In this document: positions 37,120-47,345 of the stretch, piece by piece
Numbering within the stretch: position 1 is the stretch's first letter
How the letters are laid out: each line of letters opens with the position of its first letter
Assembly (NCBI RefSeq): GCF_029892285.1
Contig: NZ_JARXVM010000006.1
Span: 1-64,000, forward strand
Source of the DNA: Rhizobium sp. SG_E_25_P2
GTDB lineage: Bacteria > Pseudomonadota > Alphaproteobacteria > Rhizobiales > Rhizobiaceae
Direction: 5' to 3'
Length of the DNA: 64,000 nt
The notes under the pieces: generated by a model
Seen by the model: only the letters and a program-made list of their open reading frames with translations
The model's database searches: none
What the model was told of the DNA's origin: nothing
Made by a program: the position numbers and the translations under genes

Positions 37120-38208
37120 TCAGGCTTCCAGCGCGTCGTCGCTCTCGCCCGGCTCCGGCCCGCCATTCTCCAGGAAACGGTCGGCGATCAACCCGGCATT
37201 CTGACGCAAAGACAGCTCGATTTCGCGGGCGAGATCGGGATTGTCGCGCAGGAAACCCTTGGCGTTTTCACGGCCCTGGCCGAGACGTTGGCTGTTATAG
37301 GAGAACCAGGCGCCCGACTTTTCGACAATGCCGGCCTTGACGCCGAGATCGACCAGTTCGCCGGTCTTGGACACGCCTTCGCCATACATGATGTCGAATT
37401 CGACCTGCTTGAAGGGCGGGGCCATCTTATTCTTGACCACCTTGACGCGGGTCTGGTTGCCGACGACCTCGTCGCGCTCCTTAACCGAGCCAATGCGCCT
37501 GATGTCGAGGCGCACGGAGGCGTAGAATTTCAGCGCATTGCCGCCGGTGGTGGTTTCGGGCGAGCCGAACATCACGCCGATCTTCATGCGGATCTGGTTG
37601 ATGAAGATGACCATGCAGTTCGAGCGCGAGATCGAGGCGGTCAGCTTGCGCAGCGCCTGGCTCATCAGACGGGCCTGCAGACCTGGCAGGCTATCGCCCA
37701 TTTCACCTTCGATTTCCGCACGCGGCGTCAGCGCCGCGACCGAGTCGACCACCAGCACGTCGATCGCGCCCGAGCGCACCAGCGTGTCGGTGATTTCCAG
37801 CGCCTGTTCGCCGGTGTCGGGTTGCGAAATCAGCAGGTTTTCGAGATCGACGCCCAGTTTGCGGGCATAGACGGGATCGAGCGCATGCTCGGCGTCGACG
37901 AAGGCGCAAATGCCGCCCTTTTTCTGCGCTTCAGCAATAGTCTGCAGCGCCAGCGTCGTCTTACCAGAGCTTTCCGGCCCATAGATCTCGACGATGCGGC
38001 CCTTGGGAAGACCGCCAATGCCAAGCGCGATATCAAGGCTCAGCGAGCCTGTGGACACGGTTTCGATCTCGACGACATTTTCGTTCGAGCCCAGGCGCAT
38101 GATCGAGCCCTTGCCGAAGGCTCGCTCGATCTGGGACAGGGCCGCGTCCAGTGCCTTGCTTTTATCCACTGATTTTTCCTCTACGAGTCGCAATGTGTTC
38201 TGGGCCAT
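37120..38208 (-). CDS. recA: Recombinase RecA
   Basis: A 362-residue RecA. The Walker A is GPESSGKTT at residues 77-85, the Walker [10 protein letters not shown], and the DNA-binding loops carry [20 protein letters not shown] and [16 protein letters not shown]. The C-terminal tail is acidic, as usual. It drives homologous pairing and LexA self-cleavage. The ATG at 38208 was chosen because AAAGGTGG then sits six bases upstream; the ATG nine bases earlier abuts that site. A candidate SOS box lies about 50 bases upstream. Confidence 0.98.
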   Translation of the reverse strand: MAQNTLRLVEEKSVDKSKALDAALSQIERAFGKGSIMRLGSNENVVEIETVSTGSLSLDIALGIGGLPKGRIVEIYGPESSGKTTLALQTIAEAQKKGGICAFVDAEHALDPVYARKLGVDLENLLISQPDTGEQALEITDTLVRSGAIDVLVVDSVAALTPRAEIEGEMGDSLPGLQARLMSQALRKLTASISRSNCMVIFINQIRMKIGVMFGSPETTTGGNALKFYASVRLDIRRIGSVKERDEVVGNQTRVKVVKNKMAPPFKQVEFDIMYGEGVSKTGELVDLGVKAGIVEKSGAWFSYNSQRLGQGRENAKGFLRDNPDLAREIELSLRQNAGLIADRFLENGGPEPGESDDALEA

Positions 38209-38255
38209 GTCATCCACCTTTAGGTTATCCGGGCTGGCGAAGCAATGCAGTGTAT

Positions 38256-38270
38256 GTACACGCTTTGTTC
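38256..38270. promoter_or_regulatory. Candidate LexA (SOS) box of recA
   Basis: GTAC-N7-GTTC at 38256-38270 (GAAC-N7-GTAC on the recA strand) matches the alphaproteobacterial LexA consensus GTTC-N7-GTTC at seven of eight fixed positions. Its distance to recA fits a promoter site. Confidence 0.6.
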
Positions 38271-38430
38271 TATATATTCAAGATGGCGTCAACCACCTGA
38301 AGAAAAATAGTTTTTACACCTGTGTTCTTTTTTTGTTTTCACGGGATTTATCAAGGGCTTCCCGCAGATGTCGCGCTTGCGGCGAGGCCAGCCTCCCGGC
38401 TAAGATGATTCGAAAAACAAGGTGATGCGG

Positions 38431-39372
38431 ATGACTTCCATTCTGGCGCTGGGCGGCGCCCATATCGATCGGCGGGGCCGGATTTCAGGCGATACCGCGC
38501 CTGGCGCGTCCAATCCCGGCTCCTGGCGGCAAGAGGCCGGCGGCGGCGTATTCAATGCGGCGCGCAACCTCGCGAGACTCGGCCATCAGGTGACGCTGAT
38601 CTCGCCGCGCGGCGGCGATGCGGAAGGCGACGCCGTGGCGATTGCGGCGGAAGCCGCCGGCGTCATCGACCGCCCCTTCACCTTTCTCGACCGGCGCACG
38701 CCGAGTTATACCGCCATTTTGGAGCGCGACGGCAATCTGGTGATCGCGATGGCTGATATGGAGCTTTACCGACTGTTTTCGCCGCGCCGCCTGTCGGTTC
38801 GGGCAGTGCGCGACGCATTTCAAGCCGCCGACGCTGTCATCACCGACGCCAACCTGCCGGAGGAGACGCTGGATGTCATCGCCGCAACAGGAAAACGGCT
38901 CGGAAAGCCGGTAGCGGCGATCGGCATTTCGCCGGCTAAAGTCCTCCGCTTATCAAATGCGCTCGCCGATCTCGATTTTTTGTTCATGAACGAGGCCGAA
39001 GCCAAAGCCCTGTCAGGCCATGAGATCGACGATTTCAGGCGTTGGCCGGAGGTGATGACCGCGCTTGGGCTCAAGGGTGGCGCGATCACCCGCGGCGGGC
39101 AGGAGGCGGTGGCCTGGATGGGTGGAAGGAACGCCTGTCTTGCGCCCCCCGCCCTAGTCTCGATCGGCGATGTGACAGGCGCGGGCGATGGTTTCGCGGC
39201 GGGTTTCCTTGACGCCGCACTCTCAGGGGCTGCCCTGGAGAACTGCCTCAAATCCGCGACCGCATCGGCGCGCATCGCGCTCGAAAGCGAGATGGCGGCC
39301 TCCGAACAATTGAGCAGGGCGTTGCTCGCCTCCACCCTCGCCCTTGTGCCGGAAGCGGAAATATTGTTGTAA
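38431..39372 (+). CDS. psuK: PfkB-family pseudouridine kinase
   Basis: A 313-residue PfkB/ribokinase-type kinase. Landmarks are ALGGAHIDRRG at the start, GGGVFNAARNLARLGHQV in the N-terminal half and the C-terminal anion hole GDVTGAGDGFAAGFLDAAL with catalytic Asp. The gene is 30 bases before psuG, the pseudouridine-5'-phosphate glycosidase, so the substrate is inferred to be pseudouridine. AAGGTG lies six bases before the chosen ATG. Together the pair converts pseudouridine to uracil and ribose 5-phosphate. Confidence 0.88.
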   Translation: MTSILALGGAHIDRRGRISGDTAPGASNPGSWRQEAGGGVFNAARNLARLGHQVTLISPRGGDAEGDAVAIAAEAAGVIDRPFTFLDRRTPSYTAILERDGNLVIAMADMELYRLFSPRRLSVRAVRDAFQAADAVITDANLPEETLDVIAATGKRLGKPVAAIGISPAKVLRLSNALADLDFLFMNEAEAKALSGHEIDDFRRWPEVMTALGLKGGAITRGGQEAVAWMGGRNACLAPPALVSIGDVTGAGDGFAAGFLDAALSGAALENCLKSATASARIALESEMAASEQLSRALLASTLALVPEAEILL

Positions 39373-39402
39373 CTCCCTTTTAGAAACCAGTCAGGAACGC
39401 CC

Positions 39403-40320
39403 ATGTCCAGCCACAAGCTCCCGATCACCTATTCGGCGGAGGTCGCCGTCGCCAAGTCCGAGGGCCGGGCGCTCGTCGCGCTCGAATCCACCATCATCAC
39501 CCATGGCATGCCCTATCCCGGCAATCTCGCCATGGCCCGCAGCGTCGAGGCGATCATTCGCGCTGAAGGCGCGGTTCCCGCAACCATCGCCGTTCTCAAT
39601 GGCGTGCTGCATGTCGGTCTCGACGAGCAGGAACTCGAACAGCTCGCCCAGACGCCGGACGCGATGAAGCTGTCGCGCGCCGATCTGGCTTTCGCCATGG
39701 CGGAAGGCCGCACCGGCGCCACCACCGTGGCCGCCACGATGATCTCGGCGGCCGGCGCCGGCATCAAGGTGTTCGCCACCGGCGGTATCGGCGGCGTGCA
39801 TCGCAAAGCCGAGGAAACATTCGATATTTCGGCGGATCTGGAAGAATTGTCCCGCACCGGCGTGATCGTCGTCTGCGCCGGCGCCAAGGCCATACTCGAT
39901 GTTCCGAAGACGCTGGAAGTCCTGGAAACCAAGGGCGTTCCGGTGGTCACCTATGGGCAAGACGAATTCCCGGCCTTCTGGTCGCGCCGTTCTGGCCTCA
40001 AGAGCCCGCTGCGCCTCGACAGCCCTGCGGCGATTGCGCGCTTTCAGAAGATGCGCGACGAACTCGGCATCCATGGCGGATTGCTGATCGGCAACCCGGT
40101 GCCGGAAGAGAAGGAGATCGAGCGCGAGGAGATGGAGATCTACATCCATCGCGCACTGGAGAATGCCGACGCCGATGGCATCGCCGGCAAGGCGGTGACG
40201 CCCTATCTGCTGTCGAGCATTTTCGACATCACCGAGGGCCGCAGCCTGGAGACCAATATCGCCCTGGTGGAAAACAATGCCCGCCTCGCCGCCCGCATCG
40301 CGCTGGCGCTGAACGACTGA
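39403..40320 (+). CDS. psuG: Pseudouridine-5'-phosphate glycosidase
   Basis: A 305-residue enzyme that cleaves the C-glycosidic bond of pseudouridine 5'-phosphate. Motifs are ALESTIITHGMPYP, TGATTVAATMISAAGAGI, FATGGIGGVHRKAEETFDIS, VCAGAKAILDVPKTLEVLET and PYLLSSIFDITEGRSLETNI. AGGAACG precedes the ATG. Second gene of the psuK-psuG operon; with it the cell can recycle pseudouridine from RNA turnover. Confidence 0.96.
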   Translation: MSSHKLPITYSAEVAVAKSEGRALVALESTIITHGMPYPGNLAMARSVEAIIRAEGAVPATIAVLNGVLHVGLDEQELEQLAQTPDAMKLSRADLAFAMAEGRTGATTVAATMISAAGAGIKVFATGGIGGVHRKAEETFDISADLEELSRTGVIVVCAGAKAILDVPKTLEVLETKGVPVVTYGQDEFPAFWSRRSGLKSPLRLDSPAAIARFQKMRDELGIHGGLLIGNPVPEEKEIEREEMEIYIHRALENADADGIAGKAVTPYLLSSIFDITEGRSLETNIALVENNARLAARIALALND

Positions 40321-40471
40321 ACGGCCCCCTTCTCACGCAGCCGCGCCAAAGTGCGGCTGCCTCGCCCACCGCACGGCCACAATCGATCAATCAGAAAAAT
40401 TGAAGCTTTGTTGACGCTTTGCTGAAGCTCGCGTACAGATAAGGAACATTTCACGAACAAGCGGAGCCAGC

Positions 40472-40903
40472 ATGTCTCTCGACCACCGGATTTCCCTTAT
40501 CACCTTGGGCGTGAACGATGTCGCGCGGTCCACCGCCTTCTATGAAAAGCTCGGCTGGGCCAAGGCCGAGGCCAGCCAGGACGCCATCACTTTCATCCAG
40601 TTGAAGGGCGTGGTGCTAGCGCTGTTTTCGCGGCAATCGCTGGCCGAAGACGCCCATGTCGAGAATTCCGCGCCGGGATTTTCCGGCGTCACGCTGGCCC
40701 ACAATGTCACCAGCGAACGCGGCGTCGACGCCGTCTATAAATTTGCGCTGTCCTGTGGCGCGACCTCGGTCAAGGCGCCGGAAAAAGTGTTCTGGGGCGG
40801 CTATTCCGGCTATTTCGCCGACCCGGACGGACATCTCTGGGAAGTGGCCTACAATCCTTTCGTCACGATGGACGCCGAAGGCCATCTCATCCTCGACGCC
40901 TGA
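40472..40903 (+). CDS. VOC/glyoxalase-fold protein
   Basis: A 143-residue protein with two beta-alpha-beta-beta-beta repeats. The first starts ISLITLGVNDVARSTAFYEKLGW; the second ends YSGYFADPDGHLWEVAYNPF, a standard VOC metal-site ending. These proteins include glyoxalase I, antibiotic-binding and dioxygenase members; the substrate is unknown. It has a separate promoter region of about 150 bases after psuG and is convergent with the next gene. Confidence 0.88.
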   Translation: MSLDHRISLITLGVNDVARSTAFYEKLGWAKAEASQDAITFIQLKGVVLALFSRQSLAEDAHVENSAPGFSGVTLAHNVTSERGVDAVYKFALSCGATSVKAPEKVFWGGYSGYFADPDGHLWEVAYNPFVTMDAEGHLILDA

Positions 40904-40916
40904 GAGGAGGCAGCTC

Positions 40917-41234
40917 TCAGAAGCAGAATGGCTCGCCCGGATCGCAATCCGACGGCACGCAATGGCGCACGCGGCAGCGCTGCGTATCGGCGGCCGGAAT
41001 ACTCATTGTCTCGACCATCTGGCGGTTGCCGCAAGACGTGACATTGCTGATATAGCGATCATACAGCGTGAGCCCGGGCTTATTGCGCGAGGGATAGCGG
41101 ATGATCGCCGCGCCATTCTCTGCCACGATCCTTTGCAGGCTCCGGCAGCTATGCTCAAGCGCGTTCACCCGCACCGGATCGGCCAGCGCCGATGTGGGCA
41201 AAATCAAGAGAGCGGCGACAATAGTTGCGCGCAT
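40917..41234 (-). CDS. Secreted cysteine-rich hypothetical protein
   Basis: A 105-residue protein with a signal peptide (RATIVAALLILPTSALA). The mature part holds seven cysteines, five of them clustered at the C-terminus (CRVRHCVPSDCDPGEPFCF), which suggests disulfide bonding in the periplasm. GGAGAAAAG precedes the ATG at 41234. No family recognised. It is divergent from the CoA-binding gene. Confidence 0.65.
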   Translation of the reverse strand: MRATIVAALLILPTSALADPVRVNALEHSCRSLQRIVAENGAAIIRYPSRNKPGLTLYDRYISNVTSCGNRQMVETMSIPAADTQRCRVRHCVPSDCDPGEPFCF

Positions 41235-41299
41235 GGTCTTTTCTCCTTCAATCCCGGCTCCTATGTCCTGACATAACGTCGACATCCGGAGGAGCGGGC

Positions 41300-41728
41300 A
41301 TGAACCACGATTCTTACGATCCGAAAACCATCCGGGATGTGCTTGGTTCCGTAAACACGATCGCGGTGGTGGGCGCGTCCGCCAATCCGGCGCGACCCAG
41401 TTTCGGCGTCATGAGCTTCCTGATCGAGAAAGGCTACCGCGTCATTCCCGTGAACCCGGGCCATGCGGGAGGAGAAATTCTCGGACAGCCCGTTTATGCC
41501 CGCCTCGCAGACATCCCTGAGGCCATCGATATGGTCGATGTGTTCCGGGCCGCCGATCAACTGGCTGGCGTCATCGACGAGGCTCTCGCCCTCGATCCCA
41601 GACCGAAAGCCATCTGGGGCCAGTTGTCGGTGCGCGACGACATGGCCGCAGAGAAGGCGGAGTCCGAAGGCGTGACCGTGATCATGGATCGATGCCCGGC
41701 GATCGAATATCCCCGGCTGATCGGCTGA
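41300..41728 (+). CDS. CoA-binding (YccU-type) Rossmann protein
   Basis: A 142-residue single CoA_binding domain protein. The nucleotide loop is TIAVVGASANPARPSFGVM, followed by VIPVNPGHAGGEILGQPVY and the end motif VIMDRCPAIEYPRL. GGAGGAG lies seven bases before the ATG. Such stand-alone domains (E. coli YccU) bind CoA-like ligands but have no firmly known reaction. Confidence 0.88.
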   Translation: MNHDSYDPKTIRDVLGSVNTIAVVGASANPARPSFGVMSFLIEKGYRVIPVNPGHAGGEILGQPVYARLADIPEAIDMVDVFRAADQLAGVIDEALALDPRPKAIWGQLSVRDDMAAEKAESEGVTVIMDRCPAIEYPRLIG

Positions 41729-41750
41729 TGGGCTCCGTTGCGAAGCGGGC

Positions 41751-42173
41751 TTATTCCGACAGCATCATCGGCTGCGCGCGCAGGGCGTTCATGACATCGG
41801 CATTTTCGCAGTAATCGCGATATTGTCCGGCGATTGAGCCGTCGGCGAGATGCGAACGACACTCGCTTTTTGAACCGCAACGGGCGCAGGCCACCTGCAT
41901 TTCGCGAAAATTGCGGGGATTGAATTCGCGCACCGCGTCCGGGTCGATATTCAGCGCCTTCATCAGCGCTAGCATTTCATCCGAGCCATGCGGTCCGGCC
42001 TTGATGACGTCGACCAGCTGCAAAGCGGTCATGCCGCAGTCGCTGGCGACCTCTTCGAGATCCTCATAGCTGAGACGGCCGATCTCTTCCAGTTCAGCCG
42101 AAATCTGCATGCGGTCGCGCCACCAGGTTGCGACTGTGTCGATAACCGCATGGGCGGCAAGTGGCATGTTCAT
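41751..42173 (-). CDS. DUF6455 family protein with cysteine cluster
   Basis: A 140-residue protein. An N-terminal helical part (WWRDRMQISAELEEIGRLSY) is followed by the DUF6455-like LEEVASDCGMTALQLVDVIK segment and a C-terminal cluster CARCGSKSECRSHLADG with a last Cys in DYCENAD, a likely metal site. GGGGGA lies just before the chosen ATG; a second ATG two codons on is possible. Cytosolic; function unknown. Confidence 0.75.
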   Translation of the reverse strand: MNMPLAAHAVIDTVATWWRDRMQISAELEEIGRLSYEDLEEVASDCGMTALQLVDVIKAGPHGSDEMLALMKALNIDPDAVREFNPRNFREMQVACARCGSKSECRSHLADGSIAGQYRDYCENADVMNALRAQPMMLSE

Positions 42174-42270
42174 AGCGTCCCCCAATAACAAAATGTAATG
42201 GGGACGATCATCCGTCCGATTTCGGGACGGCGCATTGACATCGGTCAAGCCGCCGCCGTGGCGCGCGCAA

Positions 42271-43275
42271 TCAGGAGCCGCGGCCCGGCCCGTAAAGCTC
42301 CTGCATGATGATCCGCTGGCTGATCGCCGCATCCTGACGCGCGATCGCGTCCGCAAGACCTGCGTGAGAACGCAGTCGCTCGGCGATGTCGAACATCATG
42401 TTGGCCGCCAGAATATTGGTGCGGCATTCCTCGACGGGATCCTGCCCGCCATGATCGGGGAAGGTGTCGAAATAGATGGCCTTGTCATAGCCGATGCGAG
42501 ACAGTTCGATCAGCAGTTCGACGGTCTGCACCGGATGCACGGTTCCGATCATCAGCCCGTCGTCGCGTTTGCCATAGCCGTCATTGAGATGCACGCCGAG
42601 AATGCGGGAATGCCGCGCAGCGAGGCTCGCGGCATGCGCCGGCATCTCGTCGGCGAACAGCACATGGGCGAAATCCAGCGTCACGCCGAGATTGGCGGCG
42701 CCGGCCTCGCGGATCGCCAGCAGCGTCGTGCCGATATCCGGCATCAGCGCATAACAACGCGGCTCGTTCGGCTTGTATTCGATGGCGATATCGCAAGCGC
42801 CGTCATGGCCGCAGACTTCGACAAGGGCCGCAATCGTGTCGTCCCACATCCGGCGGTAATCGCCCTGGAAGGAATAGTCGAACCCGTCCTGGCCCATCCA
42901 CAGCGTCATCAGGCTGCCGCCCATCTCGCGCGCGGCATCGATGCCGCGCTTGGTCAGGTCGATCGCCGCGCGGCGAACCGTCTTGTCGGGATGCGTGAAG
43001 GCGCCGAGTTTGAAACCGGGATCGGTGTAATAGCGCATGGCGGCGCCATTCAGGGTCATGCCGAGATCGTCCATTCGCGCTTTGAGCTCAGCGGCGGGCG
43101 TGTCGGCGAAATGATCGGGATAATTAAGGTCGGCGGCGTTGAGACCCTTCACGGTCGCGGCGCGCTCGATGAGATCGACCGTGGTGACGCGGTTCTTTCC
43201 GGGCCAATAGCGCGCGGCGTCCATCTTGAACGCGTTGAGCCGCGCCGCGAACAGTCTTGTCTTCGTGCTGGGCAT
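42271..43275 (-). CDS. Xylose-isomerase-like TIM-barrel protein
   Basis: A 334-residue sugar phosphate isomerase/epimerase-like TIM barrel. Candidate metal ligands, in order, are Glu in IAIEYKPNEP, Asp and His in VTLDFAHVLF, His in GVHLNDGYGKRDDG and Asp in IYFDTFPDHGG. The first 20 residues are polar and ahead of the barrel. GGGGAGGGG precedes the ATG. No sugar transporter or kinase is adjacent, so the substrate cannot be named. It is 43 bases upstream of the FliO-like gene's 3' end, in the same direction. Confidence 0.82.
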   Translation of the reverse strand: MPSTKTRLFAARLNAFKMDAARYWPGKNRVTTVDLIERAATVKGLNAADLNYPDHFADTPAAELKARMDDLGMTLNGAAMRYYTDPGFKLGAFTHPDKTVRRAAIDLTKRGIDAAREMGGSLMTLWMGQDGFDYSFQGDYRRMWDDTIAALVEVCGHDGACDIAIEYKPNEPRCYALMPDIGTTLLAIREAGAANLGVTLDFAHVLFADEMPAHAASLAARHSRILGVHLNDGYGKRDDGLMIGTVHPVQTVELLIELSRIGYDKAIYFDTFPDHGGQDPVEECRTNILAANMMFDIAERLRSHAGLADAIARQDAAISQRIIMQELYGPGRGS

Positions 43276-43318
43276 ATCCCCTCCCCGGACAGCGCGCCCC
43301 CGTCAGTGCTTTGCGCTG

Positions 43319-44467
43319 TCAGGCGGGGTCGGTCTTGTTGACGTTGATCTCTCCGAGGCGGCGGTTTACCGCCTGTTCGGCGCTGCCGCCGCCGGGCTGG
43401 CTTTGTGGCGCGCCGGGGGCGCGAGAGCCTTCGGCCAGCACGCCGCCCGCTTCGAGTTCGGCTTCGAGAAAACTGGCGAAATCCGAGGCCAGTCGATCCT
43501 GGCTGGATGACGGCGCCGGAAGGCCCGCCTGCGGGCGCGCGGCCGGCTGCGCCGGTCGCGGCGCTGGCGTAATTTGCGCCTGACGGGCGGCTTCGAGCTT
43601 GGCTGCCGCTTCCGCGCGCATTGCCTCAAGCCTCGCATCGCTCGCCGAGAAGTCCGCCCGAGGCTGTTCAATACGCCGCGCCGGCGTTTCAGCCGCCGGG
43701 CTCGATTGCAAGACGCGCCCCCGGGCCTGTTCGAGGATAGCGTCCGCCTGGCTGGCAGTGGCGGGAGCCGATATCTGCTGCGCCTTCTGCGCTTGCGCGG
43801 CGCTCATGGAGGACAAAGGAGCATTGGCGCCAGCGAAAGGTTCACGCCCCTCGTCATAGAGCATCGCGCCCATATTGGAGATGCGCGGCTCGACGGGTCT
43901 TGCGGATGGCTGTTCGGCCTGCGCAGGGCGCGACTGGGCCTGCGGCGCTGGCGGAACGGGCGGCGCAACGGCTGGCGTGGCCTTGGGCGTCTCGCGCGGT
44001 CGCTCCGCCTGAGCGGCGGGGGCCGCGACGCGTGGCGGCTCTGGCTGACGCGGCGGCTCAACGCGGCGCTGCGGCTGCGGCTGCGGCGGCGGGATCTGCG
44101 GATTGGGCCTTGGCTCTGCGGCGATCGCCACGGGCGCCGGCGCTGGGATCTGCGCGATTTCGCCTGACAAGGGGCGGCCGGGAATGATGCCGGTTTCGAT
44201 GACGATATCGGTGGGACCACCGATCATGATCAGATGCTCGGTATCGTCGCGGCGAATCAGCACCAGCCGGCGCTTGGCGTCCACGGCGGCGGCGTCGAGA
44301 ACATGCAGGCGATGCTCGCGAGCGCGGCCGCCCTTGATGAACAAGGGCGAATTACGCTTCTTGAGAAATATCAGAACAACAATGAATGCGACGAGTGCGA
44401 TGGCGACGCCGCCAATGGCGATCACCAGTCGCGGCGCGAGATCCGGCGCCAATCCATCCAGCATCAT
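43319..44467 (-). CDS. FliO-like membrane protein with long proline/alanine-rich tail
   Basis: A 382-residue protein. One N-terminal transmembrane helix (LVIAIGGVAIALVAFIVVLI) is followed by a FliO-type domain with AVDAKRRLVLIRRDDTEHLI and MIGGPTDIVIETGI. About 250 residues of Pro, Gln and Ala-rich sequence follow, and the end carries a helical LEAELEAGGVLAEG. FliO assists the flagellar export gate, but the domain alone is also found outside flagella. AAAGGAA lies before the ATG. Divergent from cckA. Flagellar role is plausible with the flagellin in this window, but not proven. Confidence 0.65.
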   Translation of the reverse strand: MMLDGLAPDLAPRLVIAIGGVAIALVAFIVVLIFLKKRNSPLFIKGGRAREHRLHVLDAAAVDAKRRLVLIRRDDTEHLIMIGGPTDIVIETGIIPGRPLSGEIAQIPAPAPVAIAAEPRPNPQIPPPQPQPQRRVEPPRQPEPPRVAAPAAQAERPRETPKATPAVAPPVPPAPQAQSRPAQAEQPSARPVEPRISNMGAMLYDEGREPFAGANAPLSSMSAAQAQKAQQISAPATASQADAILEQARGRVLQSSPAAETPARRIEQPRADFSASDARLEAMRAEAAAKLEAARQAQITPAPRPAQPAARPQAGLPAPSSSQDRLASDFASFLEAELEAGGVLAEGSRAPGAPQSQPGGGSAEQAVNRRLGEINVNKTDPA

Positions 44468-44730
44468 GCTTTCCTTTTTCGTCCGAGATATGTCGACAAG
44501 AGCATATCACTAAGGGTCATTGAAGGCATTTTTCTGGCTTGGCAAGACAAATCCCATCTTATCCAACCCCGAGACGAGGCAGAACGGCGCTGGCGTCAAT
44601 CAACTGATGCAATAGAGTGGTGAATTACTCCTGTGCGCGCTTTGTGGAACTGTTTCAACTTGATAAACATGAGTCGGCGCAATGCGCTGTCAGGCTCGGC
44701 CGGTCCGCCGGGGCGTATATCGAGGACTGG

Positions 44731-47337
44731 ATGACAAAAGCGAACGGGACGGCCGACCCATACAGGCCGGTGGTGGTGAACGGACAGCGACCGGGTACGG
44801 CGCTCCGCCTCGTGCTGCTGGCGCTTGCGCTGCTGGTCGCGGCGGCGGCTTTCGTGTGGTTTCGGGACCAGTTGGAAAACGAAATGGTGCTCGGCATACT
44901 CGGCGTTCTCGCCATGGCCGGCATATTTTTCCTGGTGTCGAGCATCGTCGGTTTTGTCGAGGTGATGCCGCAAAACCGAACCGATACAGTGTCGCGCGCC
45001 GTTCTGGACACCATGCCGGACGGCGTTCTGATCACCGACCGCAAAGGCCGGGCCATCTACGCCAACGCCGCCTATGGACGACTGACCGGCGCCGATCCGG
45101 CGGCGGGGCCCGTCACTATCGAACATCTTCTGTCGCGCAGCCGCGAATCCACCGAAGCCGTCTACCGGCTGACCAATGGCCTGGTCGAAGGCAAATCGGG
45201 TTACGAGGACTTCCGCCTGGCGCGGCCACTCGGACAGACTGTTTCCGACAATGAACCCGCCTGGTGGTATCGGCTGAAAGCACGACCCGTCGAGATATCC
45301 GACGAGCCCGGCGGCCCTTTCTTCCTGTGGGAAATCGCCGATACGACCGGCGAACGCGGCGAACAGGAAAAATTTTTCCGCGAATTGCAGAACGCCATCG
45401 ACTATCTCGATCATGCGCCCGCCGGCTTCTTTTCGGCCGGCCGCAAGGGCGAGATCCTCTATCTCAACGCTACGCTCGCCGAATGGCTGGATATCGACCT
45501 CACCCGGTTCCGCCCCGGTTCTCTGTCGATCCGCGACATCTGCGCCGGCGAAGGGTTGACGCGACTGGAAACCATTCATCCGGAACCCGGCCAGAACCGG
45601 ACTGAAACGCTGGATCTCGATTTCCGCAAGCTCGATGGCCGCACGGCGCCGGTGCGCATTATTCATCGCGTCTCGTCCGCAAAGGACGGCGCGCCGGGCG
45701 AAAGCCGCACCATCGTGCTCAAGCGCGTGCAGGACGAGGCGTCATCCGAGGATTCGTCGGCGGCCCAGCGCTTCAACCGCTTCTTCAACAACACGCCGAT
45801 GGCGATCGCCTCGGTCGATGGCGCAGGCCGGATTCTGCGCACCAACACGCAGTTCATGAAGCTGTTCGCCGGCCTCAGAACGCCCGAAGGCGAGGATGGT
45901 CAGGACCTGTTCTCGGTGGTGGCGGAAAGCGAACGCGACAAACTGGCCGCAGCGCTGCAGGCAGCCAAGGATTTCAAGGCCGATATCGAACCCGTCGATG
46001 CGCGCCATCCGGCCGACGAGAGCCGCTATTTCCGCTTCTATGTCAACGCCGTGATCGACCAGTCGGACGAAGCGCCGGAAGAGGCGGCCATCGTCTACGC
46101 CGTGGAAACCACCCAGCAGCGGGCGCTGGAAACCCAGATGGCCCAGACCCAGAAGATGAATGCGGTCGGCACGCTGGCCGGCGGCATCGCGCATGACTTC
46201 AACAATGTGCTGACCGCCATCCTGCTGTCGTCGGATCACCTTCTCTTGCAGGCGCGGCAATCGGATTCCTCCTTCGCCGATCTCATGGAGATCAAGCGCA
46301 ACGCCAATCGCGCCGCCGTGCTGGTGCGCCAGCTTCTGGCATTCTCGCGCAAGCAGACGCTCAGGCCCGCTGTCATCAATCTCACGGACGCCATCGGCGA
46401 CCTGCGCATGCTGGTCACGCGCATGCTGTCGGGCACCAACGTGAAGCTGGAGATCGACTATGGCCGCGATCTCTGGCCGGTGAAAACCGATCTTTCGCAG
46501 TTCGAACAGGTGATGGTCAACCTGTCGGTCAATGCCCGCGATGCGATGCCCGGCGGCGGCATACTGACGATCCGCACCCGCAACATGCCGGCCTCCGAGG
46601 CGGCAGTCGCGCCTTTCCGCGGCCTGCCGGTCGAGGATTACGTGGTGATCGACGTGGTCGACACCGGCACGGGCATTGCCCCCGATATCATGGACAAGAT
46701 CTTCGAGCCCTTCTTCACCACCAAGGATGTGGGTAAGGGCACCGGCCTCGGCCTGTCGATGGTCTATGGCATCATCAAGCAATCGGGCGGCTATGTGTTT
46801 CCGGAGTCCGAGGTCGGCAAAGGCACGATCTTCCACATTTTTCTGCCGCGGCATATTCCACAGGACGTTCCTCTCTCCGAATCGGCGGCCAACTCCAACA
46901 CCGCAGCGGCGGCGCCCAGCATGGCTGCGCCTCCCCCGCCGCCTCAGGAAGAGCCAGACCTGACCGGCAACTCCGCCGTCGTCCTGCTCGTCGAAGACGA
47001 GGAAGCGGTGCGCCGCGGCGGCAAGCGCATGCTGGAAACGCGCGGCTATACGGTGCATGAGGCCGGCTCCGGCGTCGAGGCGCTCGAGATCCTCGACGAA
47101 CTGGACGGCCAGATCGACGTCGTCGTCTCCGACGTGGTGATGCCGGAAATGGACGGCCCGACATTGCTCAAGGAAATTCGGCTTCGCTGGCCCGACATGA
47201 AGTTCGTGTTCGTCTCGGGCTTCGCCGAAGACGCATTTGCGCGGAACCTTCCGGAAGGCTCGAAGTTCGGCTTCCTGCCAAAACCCTTCTCGCTCAAGCA
47301 ACTCGCCACCACCGTGCGCGAAATGCTCGACAGTTGA
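44731..47337 (+). CDS. cckA: Hybrid sensor kinase CckA
   Basis: An 868-residue hybrid kinase. Two membrane helices (about residues 27-45 and 50-70) are followed by PAS-like domains, HisKA with His488 ([18 protein letters not shown]), an ATPase domain ([37 protein letters not shown]), and a C-terminal receiver with Asp801 ([13 protein letters not shown]). This order and the AHDFNN box are typical of CckA, which phosphorylates ChpT and thereby CtrA, controlling cell cycle and motility in alphaproteobacteria. The ATG at 44731 follows GAGG; a GTG at 44617 would add 38 residues of unclear character. Confidence 0.9.
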   Translation: MTKANGTADPYRPVVVNGQRPGTALRLVLLALALLVAAAAFVWFRDQLENEMVLGILGVLAMAGIFFLVSSIVGFVEVMPQNRTDTVSRAVLDTMPDGVLITDRKGRAIYANAAYGRLTGADPAAGPVTIEHLLSRSRESTEAVYRLTNGLVEGKSGYEDFRLARPLGQTVSDNEPAWWYRLKARPVEISDEPGGPFFLWEIADTTGERGEQEKFFRELQNAIDYLDHAPAGFFSAGRKGEILYLNATLAEWLDIDLTRFRPGSLSIRDICAGEGLTRLETIHPEPGQNRTETLDLDFRKLDGRTAPVRIIHRVSSAKDGAPGESRTIVLKRVQDEASSEDSSAAQRFNRFFNNTPMAIASVDGAGRILRTNTQFMKLFAGLRTPEGEDGQDLFSVVAESERDKLAAALQAAKDFKADIEPVDARHPADESRYFRFYVNAVIDQSDEAPEEAAIVYAVETTQQRALETQMAQTQKMNAVGTLAGGIAHDFNNVLTAILLSSDHLLLQARQSDSSFADLMEIKRNANRAAVLVRQLLAFSRKQTLRPAVINLTDAIGDLRMLVTRMLSGTNVKLEIDYGRDLWPVKTDLSQFEQVMVNLSVNARDAMPGGGILTIRTRNMPASEAAVAPFRGLPVEDYVVIDVVDTGTGIAPDIMDKIFEPFFTTKDVGKGTGLGLSMVYGIIKQSGGYVFPESEVGKGTIFHIFLPRHIPQDVPLSESAANSNTAAAAPSMAAPPPPPQEEPDLTGNSAVVLLVEDEEAVRRGGKRMLETRGYTVHEAGSGVEALEILDELDGQIDVVVSDVVMPEMDGPTLLKEIRLRWPDMKFVFVSGFAEDAFARNLPEGSKFGFLPKPFSLKQLATTVREMLDS

Positions 47338-47345
47338 GAGACGTC

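Noticed and set aside
45742-47301. A 519-residue open frame antisense to cckA
   Set aside because: His/Arg/Asp-rich shadow of the kinase and receiver domains.
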